Shown in pieces: positions 39,709 through 51,052 of a stretch of 64,000 nt of DNA (positions within the stretch are counted from its first letter, which is position 1; every line of letters begins with the position of its first letter). The DNA lies in assembly GCA_023807065.1 (NCBI GenBank), contig JAJJLU010000346.1, forward strand, positions 1 through 64,000, read 5' to 3'. A model generated the notes under the pieces. The model worked only from the letters and a program-made list of their open reading frames with translations. It was not told the DNA's origin and searched no databases. The stretch comes from Isotricha intestinalis (Eukaryota > Ciliophora > Litostomatea > Vestibuliferida > Isotrichidae). Position numbers and translations under genes: made by a program.

Positions 39709-41033
39709 ATGGAGTATAAATTAAAAAGAGGAGAAGTAGTATGGGCAAAACTAAAAGGATTTCCTTGGTGGCCAGCAATAGTAAGAAAAATATATATATA
39801 ATAAAATTAAAGCTTTCAGAAAATGAAATAAAAAAAAATAATCCAAATATAGAATCTCAAGTTTTAGTAAAATTTATAGGAGAAATGACACATTCAATAA
39901 TTTCAATATCTAAGATAAAACCTTATGAACAATTCAAAAAAGAATGTAGTAATACTAAAAAATTAAAATTAATTAATGCTATACAAATTGCCGATAAAAT
40001 ATTTAAAGGAGAAATGACTTATGAACAACATTATTATTTATGTCAAAAAGGAATTGATTCTTGTCAAAAACAAACTTTATATATTTTAGAAAAAATGAAA
40101 AAAGAAAAAAAAAATATGAAAAATAATAAAGAAAATAATTATTTAGGAAATAAAAGAAATAATTGTAATAATATTTCTAATAATTTTATAAATGGAAGAG
40201 ATTTACAAATTCAAATAGAAGATTTTATTTATTATAAAAAAGGAATTCCAATTGAAGAATATAAAGATATTTTTAATAAAATGAAATTAATGATTGAAAA
40301 TAATAAAATTAATAATAATTTAATGCAATCTTTAATTAAATTATTAAGGTTTTTACATAATACAAGAAATTTCAATGAAGAAATTATTTCTATGGATTTT
40401 TTTATAGAGTTTCAAAATATAATAAAAAATAAAATTCTATTAACTTTATTTGAAACAAATAATTTAAATTTAGAAGAAAAAAATATTGAAAAAGTAAATA
40501 TTGAAGAATTAGAAAAGCAAATAGATAATTATAATTTAGAATTAGAACAAAGTTCTTTATCAATGTCATCAACAAAGAAAAATAAAAATAAAATTGAAAC
40601 AAACGAAGAATCAATTATTTCTTATTCAGGAAGTAAATATGATGATAATAAATCTAAAGTAGTAATTACTCCATTAGATCAATTAAGTATATTTGAATTA
40701 TTAAATTCTTTTGAAAATGAAAATAATTTAAATTTAAATATTAAAGAATCTATTAATAAAGATGATATAATAAAACAAATGAAAAATTTATCTCAAATAA
40801 AAAGTAATAATGATAATCAAATTAAAGATTATTATCTAAGAAGAACTATTTGTTTAAAATTATATAATGTTTTTGAAGTTTTATTTAAAAATATGAATGT
40901 TTCAAAAAGTGATATAAAGAATTTATGTATGGGACTTGAATGCAAAGCTAGAAATTGTGATAATGAAATGTCTTCAACATATAAAAATCATATTAATCAT
41001 ATATTCAAACTCATAAAACAATATTTTATTTAA
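39709..41033 (+). CDS. PWWP-domain chromatin protein with TFIIS-like C-terminus
   Basis: Exons 39709-39780 and 39813-41033 are joined across a 32-nt intron (GTAAGA...TTAAAG), giving 430 aa. The intron splits the PWWP domain. Exon 1 encodes GEVVWAKLKGFPWWPAI, and exon 2 continues with VLVKFIGEMTHSIISIS and KIKPYEQF, the second half of the fold. PWWP domains bind methylated histone tails and DNA. Further on, a helical region (about 200-235, LMQSLIKLLRFLHNTRNF) resembles a LEDGF/TFIIS N-terminal bundle. The last 80 residues (KLYNVFEVLFKN through YKNHINHIFKLIKQ) resemble the TFIIS central domain. Those two assignments are tentative; the PWWP is secure. A role in transcription elongation or chromatin reading is inferred. 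Confidence 0.85.
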
Positions 41034-41291
41034 TAATTAAAATTATTAAATATAGATGTAAATATAATTTCAGACTTTTATGAAGTTATAAATTAGAGAA
41101 TTAATTTTTAATATATATATTATAAAAAGTAAACTTATTTTTTTTTATTATTTAAAATTTTTATTATCAATCAAATTATTTTATTATATTTATAAATAAA
41201 ATCCAAGGATTATATTTTAAAACAATAAAGAAATTTTTATTGATAATTAACAATATATTTTTTGGTTAATTTATAGTTATTTTTAATATAT

Positions 41292-42188
41292 TTAAAAAAT
41301 ATTACATATAGCAATATTTGTATTAGCTGCAATAGAACTTGGTAAATTAAATATTAAATTTCCTAAATTTTGACAGGTTTGAATAATATGCTTTAGTATT
41401 AAAGGACTTCTTTGAGATGTTTTTATTCTATTCAGATAATTATTAATAGTTAAGTGTCCATCTCTTATATTTTGATTTACATAAAATCTAAATTTTATAT
41501 ATTGAATATATAAAAAAATAAAATAAAACGAATTTTTTTTAAAGAAATAACCATATATTGTAATGAAAATATTCATTTCGAAAAAATTTGCATATCTTAA
41601 AATAATATCTTTAAAAGAAAGAATTTTACTAAAAATAAAATTATGAAATAAAGCATTTGATTCTTTACAAATAAAAAAAAAAGTATTAAATAAAATAGGG
41701 ATTCCAATAAATATATTATGAGAATTATCAATACATAATAAAATTAAAAGAATTAAACAACTAAAACTTTCATTATTAATAACCCTATTAAAATATTGTT
41801 GATTTAATTTAGGTAGTCCTTCATTTTTAATTAAATTATAAATATAATAACCAAGAAGTAACTTAATTGAAGTAGGATAATGAATAAAAAAACTTAAAAA
41901 AGAAGTAACACTTAATATAATATCAGTACAAATAAAAATAACATCTCCATTATTATTATTATAATTATTATTATTATTATTTCTTTCATTATTTCTTTGA
42001 TTTAAATTATTATTTCCAGGAATATAGTTAATATCAAAATTAGGATCCACTTTTAATTTATAAAATTTTTTTTTATAATAAAGAATACGACTTTGAGGAG
42101 GAGGAGGAAATATATTTTCTAAATAATTTTTCCATTCTTCTGAATTATCCCAATCGTATCTTATAAACTCCATGTATTTACTTTCCAT
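41292..42188 (-). CDS. Multi-pass membrane protein, TMEM33/Pom33-like
   Basis: A 298-aa protein with a polar N-terminus (WDNSEEWKNYLENIFPPPP, then an Asn run) and several hydrophobic helices between about residues 80 and 235. The amphipathic C-terminal region contains YIQYIKFRFYVNQNIRDGHL and IIQTCQNLGNLI. The latter resembles the TMEM33/Pom33 family pattern, in which an Arg-rich YRFLxLRY block is followed by amphipathic helices that bind curved ER and nuclear-pore membranes. The match is by pattern only. If correct it would act in ER tubule or nuclear pore organisation. Otherwise it is a generic ER membrane protein. The frame is intact and intronless. Confidence 0.55.
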   Translation of the reverse strand: MESKYMEFIRYDWDNSEEWKNYLENIFPPPPQSRILYYKKKFYKLKVDPNFDINYIPGNNNLNQRNNERNNNNNNYNNNNGDVIFICTDIILSVTSFLSFFIHYPTSIKLLLGYYIYNLIKNEGLPKLNQQYFNRVINNESFSCLILLILLCIDNSHNIFIGIPILFNTFFFICKESNALFHNFIFSKILSFKDIILRYANFFEMNIFITIYGYFFKKNSFYFIFLYIQYIKFRFYVNQNIRDGHLTINNYLNRIKTSQRSPLILKHIIQTCQNLGNLIFNLPSSIAANTNIAICNIF

Positions 42189-42815
42189 TTCTTTTTTGAA
42201 AAATATAATTTTTGAAAATAAAGAAATTAAAATCGAAAAAAGATAAAAATTATAAAAAAAATTTTTTAAAAATAAAAAATCTTATTTTATGTTAATATTT
42301 ACTGTATTTATTTTTGTATAAATTAAAAAAATATCTTATTTAATTGAATATTTTAAAGAACATAAAATATATTTTTTTTTATGATTTTATAATAATTTTA
42401 TTTAGTTGACGTGTACTGTTAAAATTAATTATTAAAGAATATAAATAAAAGAAATTTTTTTTGAAAGAATTTAAAGAAAGTAATAAACCCTTTTTCAAAA
42501 AGTAATTTTAACGAATAAAATATTTTTTTAAATAACAATAAAAAAGAATAATATTATTTAATATTATTCATAAATAAATCTTTTAGAATAAATAAATAAA
42601 AAATGTTAATTCACCATATTAAAAAATTAAAATAAACAAAACCAAAATTTTCTAAATCATTAATGTTTATATTTCTATTTTAAATAAATTTCCTTAAACA
42701 AGATTTTATTAAAAGTAGACTCTTATTTTTTTTTGATTAATTTTTTATCATTTTATAAAAATTATATGATATGAAAACAAATATCTAATAATCAACAAAA
42801 AATATAAAATAATTA
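42189..42815. promoter_or_regulatory. Divergent upstream spacer
   Basis: These 627 bp lie between the start codons of the TMEM33-like gene (minus) and the three-exon gene (plus), so they should include both promoters. I found no hidden splice-joined exons, RNA gene or repeat beyond oligo-A/T tracts. Confidence 0.4.
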
Positions 42816-43704
42816 ATGACTGATGTTTCAACAATTTTAAGCGAAAAACAAGAAAATCAAAACGATGAAATTTTATTTAAACCAAATTACCAAAATGAAA
42901 AAATAAACAAAGAAATTTTTTTTGTTCATAATGAATTAAATAAAAATCCAAATAATGAAAAATTGATTACAAAAAAAAAAAGTGTAAATAAGGAAAATAC
43001 TATATCAAAAAATAAAGAAAAAATAATTCATCCTAATAAAAAAATAATAAGAACTACAACATTAAATTTTGATAAAATATTAAATATTCTTCATAATCAA
43101 AATAAAGAAAATTTGGGAAAAAATGAGAAAAAAAAGAAAAAATTATTATCACATAAAAGACAAAGAAAAAACAAAGAGATTAGAGAAAATTTATCATTAT
43201 TAAGTAAGATAAAAGTTATATAATAAAAAATTAAATAGAAAATAATTCAAAAAGAAAAAATAAAATAAATCGTTTTTCAAGAAATCATAATAACGGAAGT
43301 ATAAATGATATATATAATATTGATAATTTTTGTTCTCATACATTTAAAATAGAAGAAAAAAGCTTTCATGTTAATGTAAAAATTCCAGAATTTAAAGAAT
43401 TAGAAGATAATTTCTTTAAAATTGATAATTTTGCTAATGAAGTAAAATAATTATTTTTTATTTTTATTAGTTTGAAGATATTGAAGATAAATTTTATCAA
43501 AAATTTCATAATCAATTTGAACAAAGAGAAATTGATTATAGAATTCAATTATTTTCTAATTTTGAAAAGAAACAATCTAAAAAATTGCAAAAAAAATTTT
43601 TCATTCAAACTAAAAAATCATATGAACATTTGTATTCAAATGATGAAGATAAAAATAATGAAAATAAAAATGAGGATTTAATTATTAAAATCAAATTGGA
43701 ATAA
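42816..43704 (+). CDS. Three-exon gene, possible PEHE-domain (MSL1/KANSL1-like) protein
   Basis: Exons 42816-43203, 43239-43441 and 43471-43704 are joined across 35- and 29-nt introns (GTAAGA...AATAG and GTAAAA...TTAG). They give one open frame of 274 aa ending in TAA. Unspliced, the gene looks like a 135-codon orphan. The N-terminal 130 residues are basic and disordered. The C-terminal part has DIYNIDNF, then VNVKIPEFKELED, then EDIEDKFYQKFHNQFEQRE. This order resembles the PEHE domain, which binds the MOF acetyltransferase in MSL/NSL complexes (a DIDNI start, a TPxWR-like step, then a D...H...E helix). The gene model is firm; the PEHE call is tentative, made by eye. A nuclear role would follow if it is right. 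Confidence 0.68.
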
Positions 43705-44690
43705 AGATAAAATCATTCTTTGATTCAAATTTGTATATTTTTTAGTATTATTTATTTGATTCATAAGCTCCTTATTTTTTATTTTATTTTTTCTAAAGTT
43801 TTTATTTTATTCAATTTTAATTTTTTCTCTTTGATTTTTTTTATTGAATATTTTTTTCTATTATTTTTTTAAATATTCATATTAATTTTTCAATCAGTTT
43901 AAACTAAATTTTTTTTTTGTTAAAAATTCATTTTATTAAAATTACATTTAATTACCTTTTATTTCCCTTCTTTTTCATTTTTGATTAATCTTTTTTTTTC
44001 CTTTTTTTTAAGATTTTTTACTCTTCATAAAAATCACTTCCATTATTATTTAATATATATTTATTTAACAATAATATTAAAACATATTTTATATTATATT
44101 AAAAGAGGAATGATTTCTAATTTATTAAAAAAGATTTATGTAAATCTTATATAAAAATTAAATTTAACTTATCTTATTCTTTGAAGATTTAATTATAAAT
44201 ATTATAATATTTTTTTAAATAAAATATATTTTAATTTAAATTTTAAATTTGAAAGAGTTTTTTTATAAGAAAATAAAGACATTTGATTTATTTTTCCTGT
44301 TTAAAATATAATATTAATATTCAAGTTAATAAAAAGTTTTATTTATCCTTTAAGATGAAATAAATTAATGAAATCAATAATAGATAATAAAAAATTAAAA
44401 ATAAATAAATATTGAATGACTATAATAATTTTTGTATTTAATAAAAAGATTATAAGGATGTATTAAATACATTAAATTGATTAAGAAATATTATTATAAT
44501 ATAAATACTTACTTCGAGGTAAAAAAAAGTTTTTTTAATGAGAAAAAAATAATTAATAAATTAATTAAATTAATGATTAATTATAATTCTTTTTTATTAT
44601 TTGGTTTGAAAATTGAATATTTAAAAAATAAAGAATTTTTATTTTTGGGAATTAATAATTTAAATTTTATATTAAATTTAAAAAAGAAAA
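43705..44690. other. Spacer upstream of the deubiquitinase gene
   Basis: These 986 bp are almost entirely A and T. Near its right end (about 44355-44701) the plus strand reads as protein-like pieces broken by TAA codons and a frameshift, ending in a 74-codon frame without its own ATG that overlaps the USP start. This may be a decayed gene or chance. The rest, including the T-rich run at 43740-44030, holds nothing I recognise. Confidence 0.45.
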
Positions 44691-47600
44691 ATGGACAATA
44701 AAGAGATAAATATAAACGAAGTAAATGATCAAAACGAAAATAATTCAATTAATAATAATAATATAGAAAATGGAAGTACTCAATCACAAAACAATACACA
44801 AATAAGTCAAGAAGAACAAAAAAATTTAGAAAATGGTTTAAATAATAATATTAATATAAATAACAAAGAAGATTTTTCAGTTTTTAATTGTGAAAATATT
44901 GAAAATCAAAATGAAAATAGAATAGAAAATAACACAATAGAAAATAATAATAATGGAGATAATCAAAATAATAATAATAATAATAATGAACAATATTTAA
45001 ATCATATTGAACAATATTCTAATAATATTGAATTTTACAATGAATATTTTAAAAATACAATTAATAGAGATTATGAAAATATTTTAAATTATAATTTACA
45101 ACCAACAGATATAGATAATATAAAAATTATATATAAATATTTATGTGGTTATATTGGAATTAGATTAAATTATTTAAAATATATGTTAATTGAAGAAATT
45201 ACTTTTATTGCTAAAATTACTTATAATCATCATAAAGTTTATTATTTAAATACTTATTATCAAAATGATAATGAAACTTTAAATAATTCAAAGATTATTG
45301 AACAAAAAATATTATTTCCTCTTCTTCAAAATTATTTTCCTGATATTAAAAGATTAAATAATTCATATAGTAAATATGAAAATATAAATAGTTTATATAA
45401 ATATTTCCTTGAGTTTTTATTTAAAGAAAATTTTCTTTTTAAATTCTACGATGATGCTTTACAAAGAGAAGATTTAGATATAATTAATTTTTCTATTTGT
45501 TTATATTTTATTTCTTCTTTATTTATTTTTTATGATAAAGAAAATATTATAAAAAATAATTTGGTTTTTAAATATATTCAATTAATAGAAAAAAGATTTG
45601 AAAATTTAATATTAAATGATGAATTGAAAGAATTAAATAGAAATACTGTTGAATTGATTTTGTTTTATAAATCCGAAATTGAGAAAAATCTTACTTCTCA
45701 AGTTTATTCTGAATTAAAAGAAAATAATTTCAAAGAATTAAAGAATTTATTTAAACAAGATTTAAATTTATCATATAAATTATTACAATCAAATAATTTA
45801 GAAAAAAGAACAATTGGAATATCACTTTTATCAAATTTATGTTCAAAGCTATTAGATAATAATAATTGTAATATATATGAATTTAAAAAAGATATTTTAT
45901 TAAATTTTCTTTTAAAAATTGACATATATAATTTAATTTTCGGGGAAAATATTCATGAAGCAATTTTAACAAGAGCTCCTCAAATTTTAGTTTTTTTATA
46001 TAGAAATAATAAATTAACAAATAATCATATAATAAACTTATGGAAATTTTATCAAGAAAAACATCAAAGTATTGGAGAAAGTATTTTAAAAGTTTTTAGT
46101 GAATTAATGACTGATTTTTCAATTGAACATTCTAATTTTGTTTTAAAAATTATTTCCGATATGAATTATAAAGATATTAATGATAATACTTTAAAAATTT
46201 TATACAATTTTAATAAAGTAAATTTAAGAAATGAGAATTTACTTAAAATATTATTTAAATTCTCAAATGAAAATTCTTTTTATGATGGATTATCTGGAAA
46301 TATAATAATGAAAAGTAGAGAAATTTTATCTATAATCTTATTAAAAGAAGAATATAAATTTGATTTAGTTAAATTTATAAAAAAATGTATTTATGGAATT
46401 GGATGTAATAATAATATTAATACTTATTTATATCTTTTAAATGATTTATTACAAAAGATAAGAAGTATAAATAAAAAAGAAATTTATCAAGCTTTTGATC
46501 CTAAAATAGATGATTATAATACTTTATTAATTTATTTAGATGATAAATTAACTTTAACTTCAACTATATTATATTCTTTAATAGATATTAAGAAACAAAT
46601 TTTATTATTATCATCTGAAATAAATGAAATTCAAAAGATTTTAATTAAAAATTCAAAAAATGAATCAGAGAATATAATAAATATAAATAATTATAATGAT
46701 GAAAATAATTCAATAAATAATATTCAAGATAATAATCAATATATGAATTTAGATTTAACTCAAAGCACTGAAAAAACTTTTGAAGATAATAATGATAAAA
46801 TGGATATTGATAATGATATTGATATTAATGAAAATGATAATTCTTTTAATTCTATTTCAACTGATATTTCAGATTTTGAAAAAAATAAAAAGATAATAAT
46901 TAAAAACTTTATTGAATCATATCAAAAAGAATTATTATCAAAAGACTTTTTATTAAAAGAAAATTATAATTTTATTTTTAGAAATTTAAAATTAAATTTC
47001 CAAGGACAAAATTATTATAAATTTATATGTTCTTTATTAGATTTTTTAACAAATTTACTTAAATTTTCTTCAATAAATTTAACAAAACAACAAATTGAAT
47101 TTTTATATATAATTTTAGTAAAAGAAAGAGTTGATGAAGAAGAAGAAAATGTTTTTTATAGTTTTTTTTCTGAATTAATCAAAGAACAATTCTGTACTAA
47201 TTTCAATATTATTTCTGAAGAAAATTTAAGTTATTTATGTTTAGAATTATTTTATAGAGATGATTCTTTAGTAAATATTACTTATAAAGCTTTTGATTTA
47301 ATTAAAAGTTTTTTTATTTATATTAATTTAATTCATAATAATATCAAATATGATAATAATTTTGAAAGAATTATTTCAATAAATAACTTTTCTTGTTTAA
47401 GTTCTTTTAAAACAATATGGAAAATTTATTTGCTTTCTAATAATAAACAAATTGAAGAACAATCATTTAATTTATTAAATAATATAATATTAATAGTTTC
47501 AGAAAATTTAGAAGATAAACAATTAATATTTGAAGATATTTTTCAAGAAATTTCAATTTATCAAAAGTATATTTCTAATAATCCAGATTTTATTATTGTT

Positions 47601-50600
47601 ATTAAAAAATTAATTAATTTATTATCTATTTTAAGTAGATTTAATAATCAAATTGATTGTGTTACTATAATTTTTAAAAATAATTATTATGATAAAAACG
47701 GAGAAGAAAGTAAACATCGAATTTCAAAAAATTTACCTATTTCTCAATTAAAAAAATCAATAATAGAAAGTATAATTTGTTCTAATAATGATAATTCTGA
47801 GTTTAAAAGAAGGATTCATGAAAAGGGAATTTCACTTAAATATAAAGATATTTTTTTAAATGATAATTTAAAAATAAGTGATTATTACTTTGAAGATAAT
47901 TCAAAAATTATTATTTTAAAAGAAGAAGATAATGTAAATAAAGCTTTAAATAATAAAATAATGACATTAAAAACAATTTTTGCAAATTATGATAAAGAAA
48001 TAATATTTGAAGCTTTAAAAAAAAATAATAGAAATATAGAAGCTTCAATTCAATTTTTAAAAAATTCAGATAATGTTAAACAATTAAAAGAAGAAATTGA
48101 AGAAAAAAAACAAAATGAAATATATAATTTAATGAATAAAAATAGATTAATTTTGACTGAAGAAAAAATAAATATATTATTATCTTTATTAGATATTAAT
48201 GAGAATTATATTTCTAATTTTATATGGAAACTCTTATCTGAAGTTCAAATTCCTGAATCAATATTAAAAATAATTTTAAATGAAAATTATAAAGAAATAT
48301 TCAATGAAGAAAATAAAAAAAATAAAATACTACTTTTATTAAAATTATCCAATAGTATAATATTCAAAGATGATTTTTATAAATTATTAAATTTAAAAAA
48401 TGAAAAAAGAAAGAATTGGATTTATGATTTAATATCAAATAAAGAAATAATGAAAATATATTTTAATTTTATTGAAACAATTTTAGATAAAACAGAATCA
48501 AATTTTGGAATTGAATTAAATATACTTTCAATTTTATTAGATTGGTTAAAAATTATAATTAATAATTTAATTCGTAATGAAAAAAATTCACAAATTTTTT
48601 CTTTTTTTGACATTCAAAAGACAAATTTTATTGAGTTTTTAATAGAAATAAATTTTGAAAAAATTTTATGGAACTTAGCAAATAAATTAATTGATAAAAT
48701 AAATATAATAAATGATTATTTAGAAAAAAGTTTTATATCTTTATTTGAAATTATAATAATTTATTGTAAAATAAATTCAAATGTTTTAAAGTATTTCTTA
48801 TTAAAAGAATATGAATCAAATTTATTAATAGATATATTAATTTATTGTAATAAAAAATATTTTCGTAGGGAAGTAAGAAAATTTTTTGAAGAAATATTAA
48901 ATTTGGAACCAATTGAAATTAATGAACCTGAAATAAAAGGAAAAGATTCAAAAGAATTGTTAAAATTACATATAATTAATAATCATACTAAAATTTATAA
49001 TTCTAAAGATGTAAATAATGAATTTTTTAATTTATTTGGAGGAATAATTTCAGAAATAGAATATGAAATAAACTTTAAGAAATTAACTCAATATATAATA
49101 AATTCAATAATATCTTTATCTCAATCAGAAGAAATTAATGAGGAAATATTATTAGGATATTTAAATTTCTTTCAAAATTTATTTTCTTCAGAATCAATAA
49201 AAGAAAGCTTAAAAGAAAACTTTGAGAATAATTCAAATAATATAATAAACCTTCTCTTAGAATATTTATTTTACATAAATCCAGATTATTCATATAAAGA
49301 AATAAAAAATAAAAATAGATCAGAACAAATAAGACAAAAATATTATGAATTATTACAATTAATTCAAAACTTATCACCAATATATTCAAAGCATATAATA
49401 GACAAAGTATTATTATTATTTAATAATTTTGAATTAACTGAAAATCACTTAAATGAAATAGAAATTCCATTTAGAGAAAAAGAAGATCAATTTATAGGAT
49501 TAAAAAATTACGGAGCAACATGTTATTTAAATAGTTTATTTCAACAATTTTTTATGAATCCCTCATTTAATAAAATGTTATATAAATTCAATATTCAAAA
49601 AGAAAATAATGAAAATTCAATAATATTAAATATGCAAATAGCATTTGAAAATTTAAGAAATACATGGAAAAAATATTATCCATTAATAAATTTTATAAAA
49701 TCATTTAAAGAAGCATTTAATAGTGAACCAATAAATGTGAAAATTCAACAAGATTCAGATGAATTTTTAGCAATATTATGTGATGAAATAGAAAAAGAAG
49801 GTAAAAAATATAATATGGAAAATTGTTTAGAAGAATCTTTTAAAGGGAAAATATCTAATGAAATAATATCTTTAGAAAAAGAATATCCTTATTATTCATG
49901 TAGAGATGAACCTTTTTTAAAAATAACTTTAGATATTAAAGGACATAAAAGTTTAGAAGAAGCACTTGATTATTATATTAAAGAAGAAATATTAGAAGGT
50001 GAAAATAAATATTTTGTTGATAAATATAATAAAAAAATATCAATAAGTAAAAGATGTTCAATTAAAAAAATTAGTAATACAGTAATAATTCATTTAAAAA
50101 GATTTGAATTTGATTATTATACATTTACAAATAATAAATTAAATGATTATTTAAAATTTCCATTAGAAATAAATTTTCAAAAATGGACAAAAGCATACTT
50201 AAATATGAATAAAGACAATAATTTAATATCAGAAGAAGAAAGAGAAAATTTAATAGAAAATAAATTAAATTATCAATTAACTGGAATTTTAATTCATTCA
50301 GGATCAACTCTTGCTCATGGTCATTATTATTCTTTTATTATGGATCAACAAAATGGAAAATGGTTTAAATTTGATGATACTAAAATTTCCTGTTTTGATA
50401 TTAATAATATTGAATATGAATCATTTGGAGGTAATATTGAAAATAATTATTATTCTCATTTTAATTCTCAAAATGCTTATTTACTCTTTTATACTAGAAA
50501 AGACTCTATTTCCTTTAATAAGATTAATAATCAATTTTTTGTCTCTCAATACATTCAAAATTTAGTAAAAAAGGAAAATGAAGATTTTTGGAAAGTTAAA

Positions 50601-50936
50601 ATTTTTCTTTCTGATAATTTTTTCTTTTTTTTTCAAAAGATTATTGATTATGAATCTAAAGTTGGATTTTATAAAGATATTGAAGAAAGATATAATAATT
50701 TTAAAAAGATGATTCAAATAGAAAAAGAATATAATTTGTATAATAAAGATATTTGTTCCAATAAAGAAATTTATGATAAATGGCAAGAAGAAATTCAAAT
50801 AAGAAATGAAAAGAATAAAGAAAATAAAAATCTTATTTCTGAAAAAATTCAAAGATTAAAAAATATTCCTCAAATGACACAAGAAATTTTTACTAAATTT
50901 ATGTTATATTATTATATATGTGAAAAAAACAATTAA
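44691..50936 (+). CDS. Giant ubiquitin-specific protease (USP24/USP9X/USP34-like)
   Basis: A 2081-aa deubiquitinase. After an Asn-rich leader (residues 1-110), about 900 residues of helical repeat-like sequence form a probable scaffold. A ubiquitin-like segment lies at about 1003-1085, followed by a UBA-like motif (TIFANYDKEIIFEALKKNN) at about 1095-1130. The USP domain starts at about 1600: Cys1611 in NYGATCYLNSLFQQF, the QQDSDEF box, and the His box GSTLAHGHYYSF with His1878, followed by WFKFDDTKIS. All catalytic residues are in place. No CxxC zinc pairs are evident in the finger subdomain. Large HEAT/Ubl/UBA/USP proteins of this type trim ubiquitin from many substrates. It is single-exon and intact. 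Confidence 0.93.
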   Translation: MDNKEININEVNDQNENNSINNNNIENGSTQSQNNTQISQEEQKNLENGLNNNININNKEDFSVFNCENIENQNENRIENNTIENNNNGDNQNNNNNNNEQYLNHIEQYSNNIEFYNEYFKNTINRDYENILNYNLQPTDIDNIKIIYKYLCGYIGIRLNYLKYMLIEEITFIAKITYNHHKVYYLNTYYQNDNETLNNSKIIEQKILFPLLQNYFPDIKRLNNSYSKYENINSLYKYFLEFLFKENFLFKFYDDALQREDLDIINFSICLYFISSLFIFYDKENIIKNNLVFKYIQLIEKRFENLILNDELKELNRNTVELILFYKSEIEKNLTSQVYSELKENNFKELKNLFKQDLNLSYKLLQSNNLEKRTIGISLLSNLCSKLLDNNNCNIYEFKKDILLNFLLKIDIYNLIFGENIHEAILTRAPQILVFLYRNNKLTNNHIINLWKFYQEKHQSIGESILKVFSELMTDFSIEHSNFVLKIISDMNYKDINDNTLKILYNFNKVNLRNENLLKILFKFSNENSFYDGLSGNIIMKSREILSIILLKEEYKFDLVKFIKKCIYGIGCNNNINTYLYLLNDLLQKIRSINKKEIYQAFDPKIDDYNTLLIYLDDKLTLTSTILYSLIDIKKQILLLSSEINEIQKILIKNSKNESENIININNYNDENNSINNIQDNNQYMNLDLTQSTEKTFEDNNDKMDIDNDIDINENDNSFNSISTDISDFEKNKKIIIKNFIESYQKELLSKDFLLKENYNFIFRNLKLNFQGQNYYKFICSLLDFLTNLLKFSSINLTKQQIEFLYIILVKERVDEEEENVFYSFFSELIKEQFCTNFNIISEENLSYLCLELFYRDDSLVNITYKAFDLIKSFFIYINLIHNNIKYDNNFERIISINNFSCLSSFKTIWKIYLLSNNKQIEEQSFNLLNNIILIVSENLEDKQLIFEDIFQEISIYQKYISNNPDFIIVIKKLINLLSILSRFNNQIDCVTIIFKNNYYDKNGEESKHRISKNLPISQLKKSIIESIICSNNDNSEFKRRIHEKGISLKYKDIFLNDNLKISDYYFEDNSKIIILKEEDNVNKALNNKIMTLKTIFANYDKEIIFEALKKNNRNIEASIQFLKNSDNVKQLKEEIEEKKQNEIYNLMNKNRLILTEEKINILLSLLDINENYISNFIWKLLSEVQIPESILKIILNENYKEIFNEENKKNKILLLLKLSNSIIFKDDFYKLLNLKNEKRKNWIYDLISNKEIMKIYFNFIETILDKTESNFGIELNILSILLDWLKIIINNLIRNEKNSQIFSFFDIQKTNFIEFLIEINFEKILWNLANKLIDKINIINDYLEKSFISLFEIIIIYCKINSNVLKYFLLKEYESNLLIDILIYCNKKYFRREVRKFFEEILNLEPIEINEPEIKGKDSKELLKLHIINNHTKIYNSKDVNNEFFNLFGGIISEIEYEINFKKLTQYIINSIISLSQSEEINEEILLGYLNFFQNLFSSESIKESLKENFENNSNNIINLLLEYLFYINPDYSYKEIKNKNRSEQIRQKYYELLQLIQNLSPIYSKHIIDKVLLLFNNFELTENHLNEIEIPFREKEDQFIGLKNYGATCYLNSLFQQFFMNPSFNKMLYKFNIQKENNENSIILNMQIAFENLRNTWKKYYPLINFIKSFKEAFNSEPINVKIQQDSDEFLAILCDEIEKEGKKYNMENCLEESFKGKISNEIISLEKEYPYYSCRDEPFLKITLDIKGHKSLEEALDYYIKEEILEGENKYFVDKYNKKISISKRCSIKKISNTVIIHLKRFEFDYYTFTNNKLNDYLKFPLEINFQKWTKAYLNMNKDNNLISEEERENLIENKLNYQLTGILIHSGSTLAHGHYYSFIMDQQNGKWFKFDDTKISCFDINNIEYESFGGNIENNYYSHFNSQNAYLLFYTRKDSISFNKINNQFFVSQYIQNLVKKENEDFWKVKIFLSDNFFFFFQKIIDYESKVGFYKDIEERYNNFKKMIQIEKEYNLYNKDICSNKEIYDKWQEEIQIRNEKNKENKNLISEKIQRLKNIPQMTQEIFTKFMLYYYICEKNN

Positions 50937-51052
50937 TTAATTAATTAATTATTTATAAGTAAATAAATATTTATTAATATAAAAAATTAAATAATATATT
51001 AATTTAAAACAAATAATTATTTTCACAATTAGAAATTAAATTTATTAAGAAA

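Noticed and set aside
39781..39819. Alternative 39-nt intron ending at TTTCAG in the PWWP gene
   Set aside because: Its length does not restore the reading frame; the 32-nt version does.
44477..44701. 74-codon open frame overlapping the USP start
   Set aside because: It begins at TTG, has no suitable ATG, is preceded by stops and overlaps the start of a firm gene in another frame; at most a relic.
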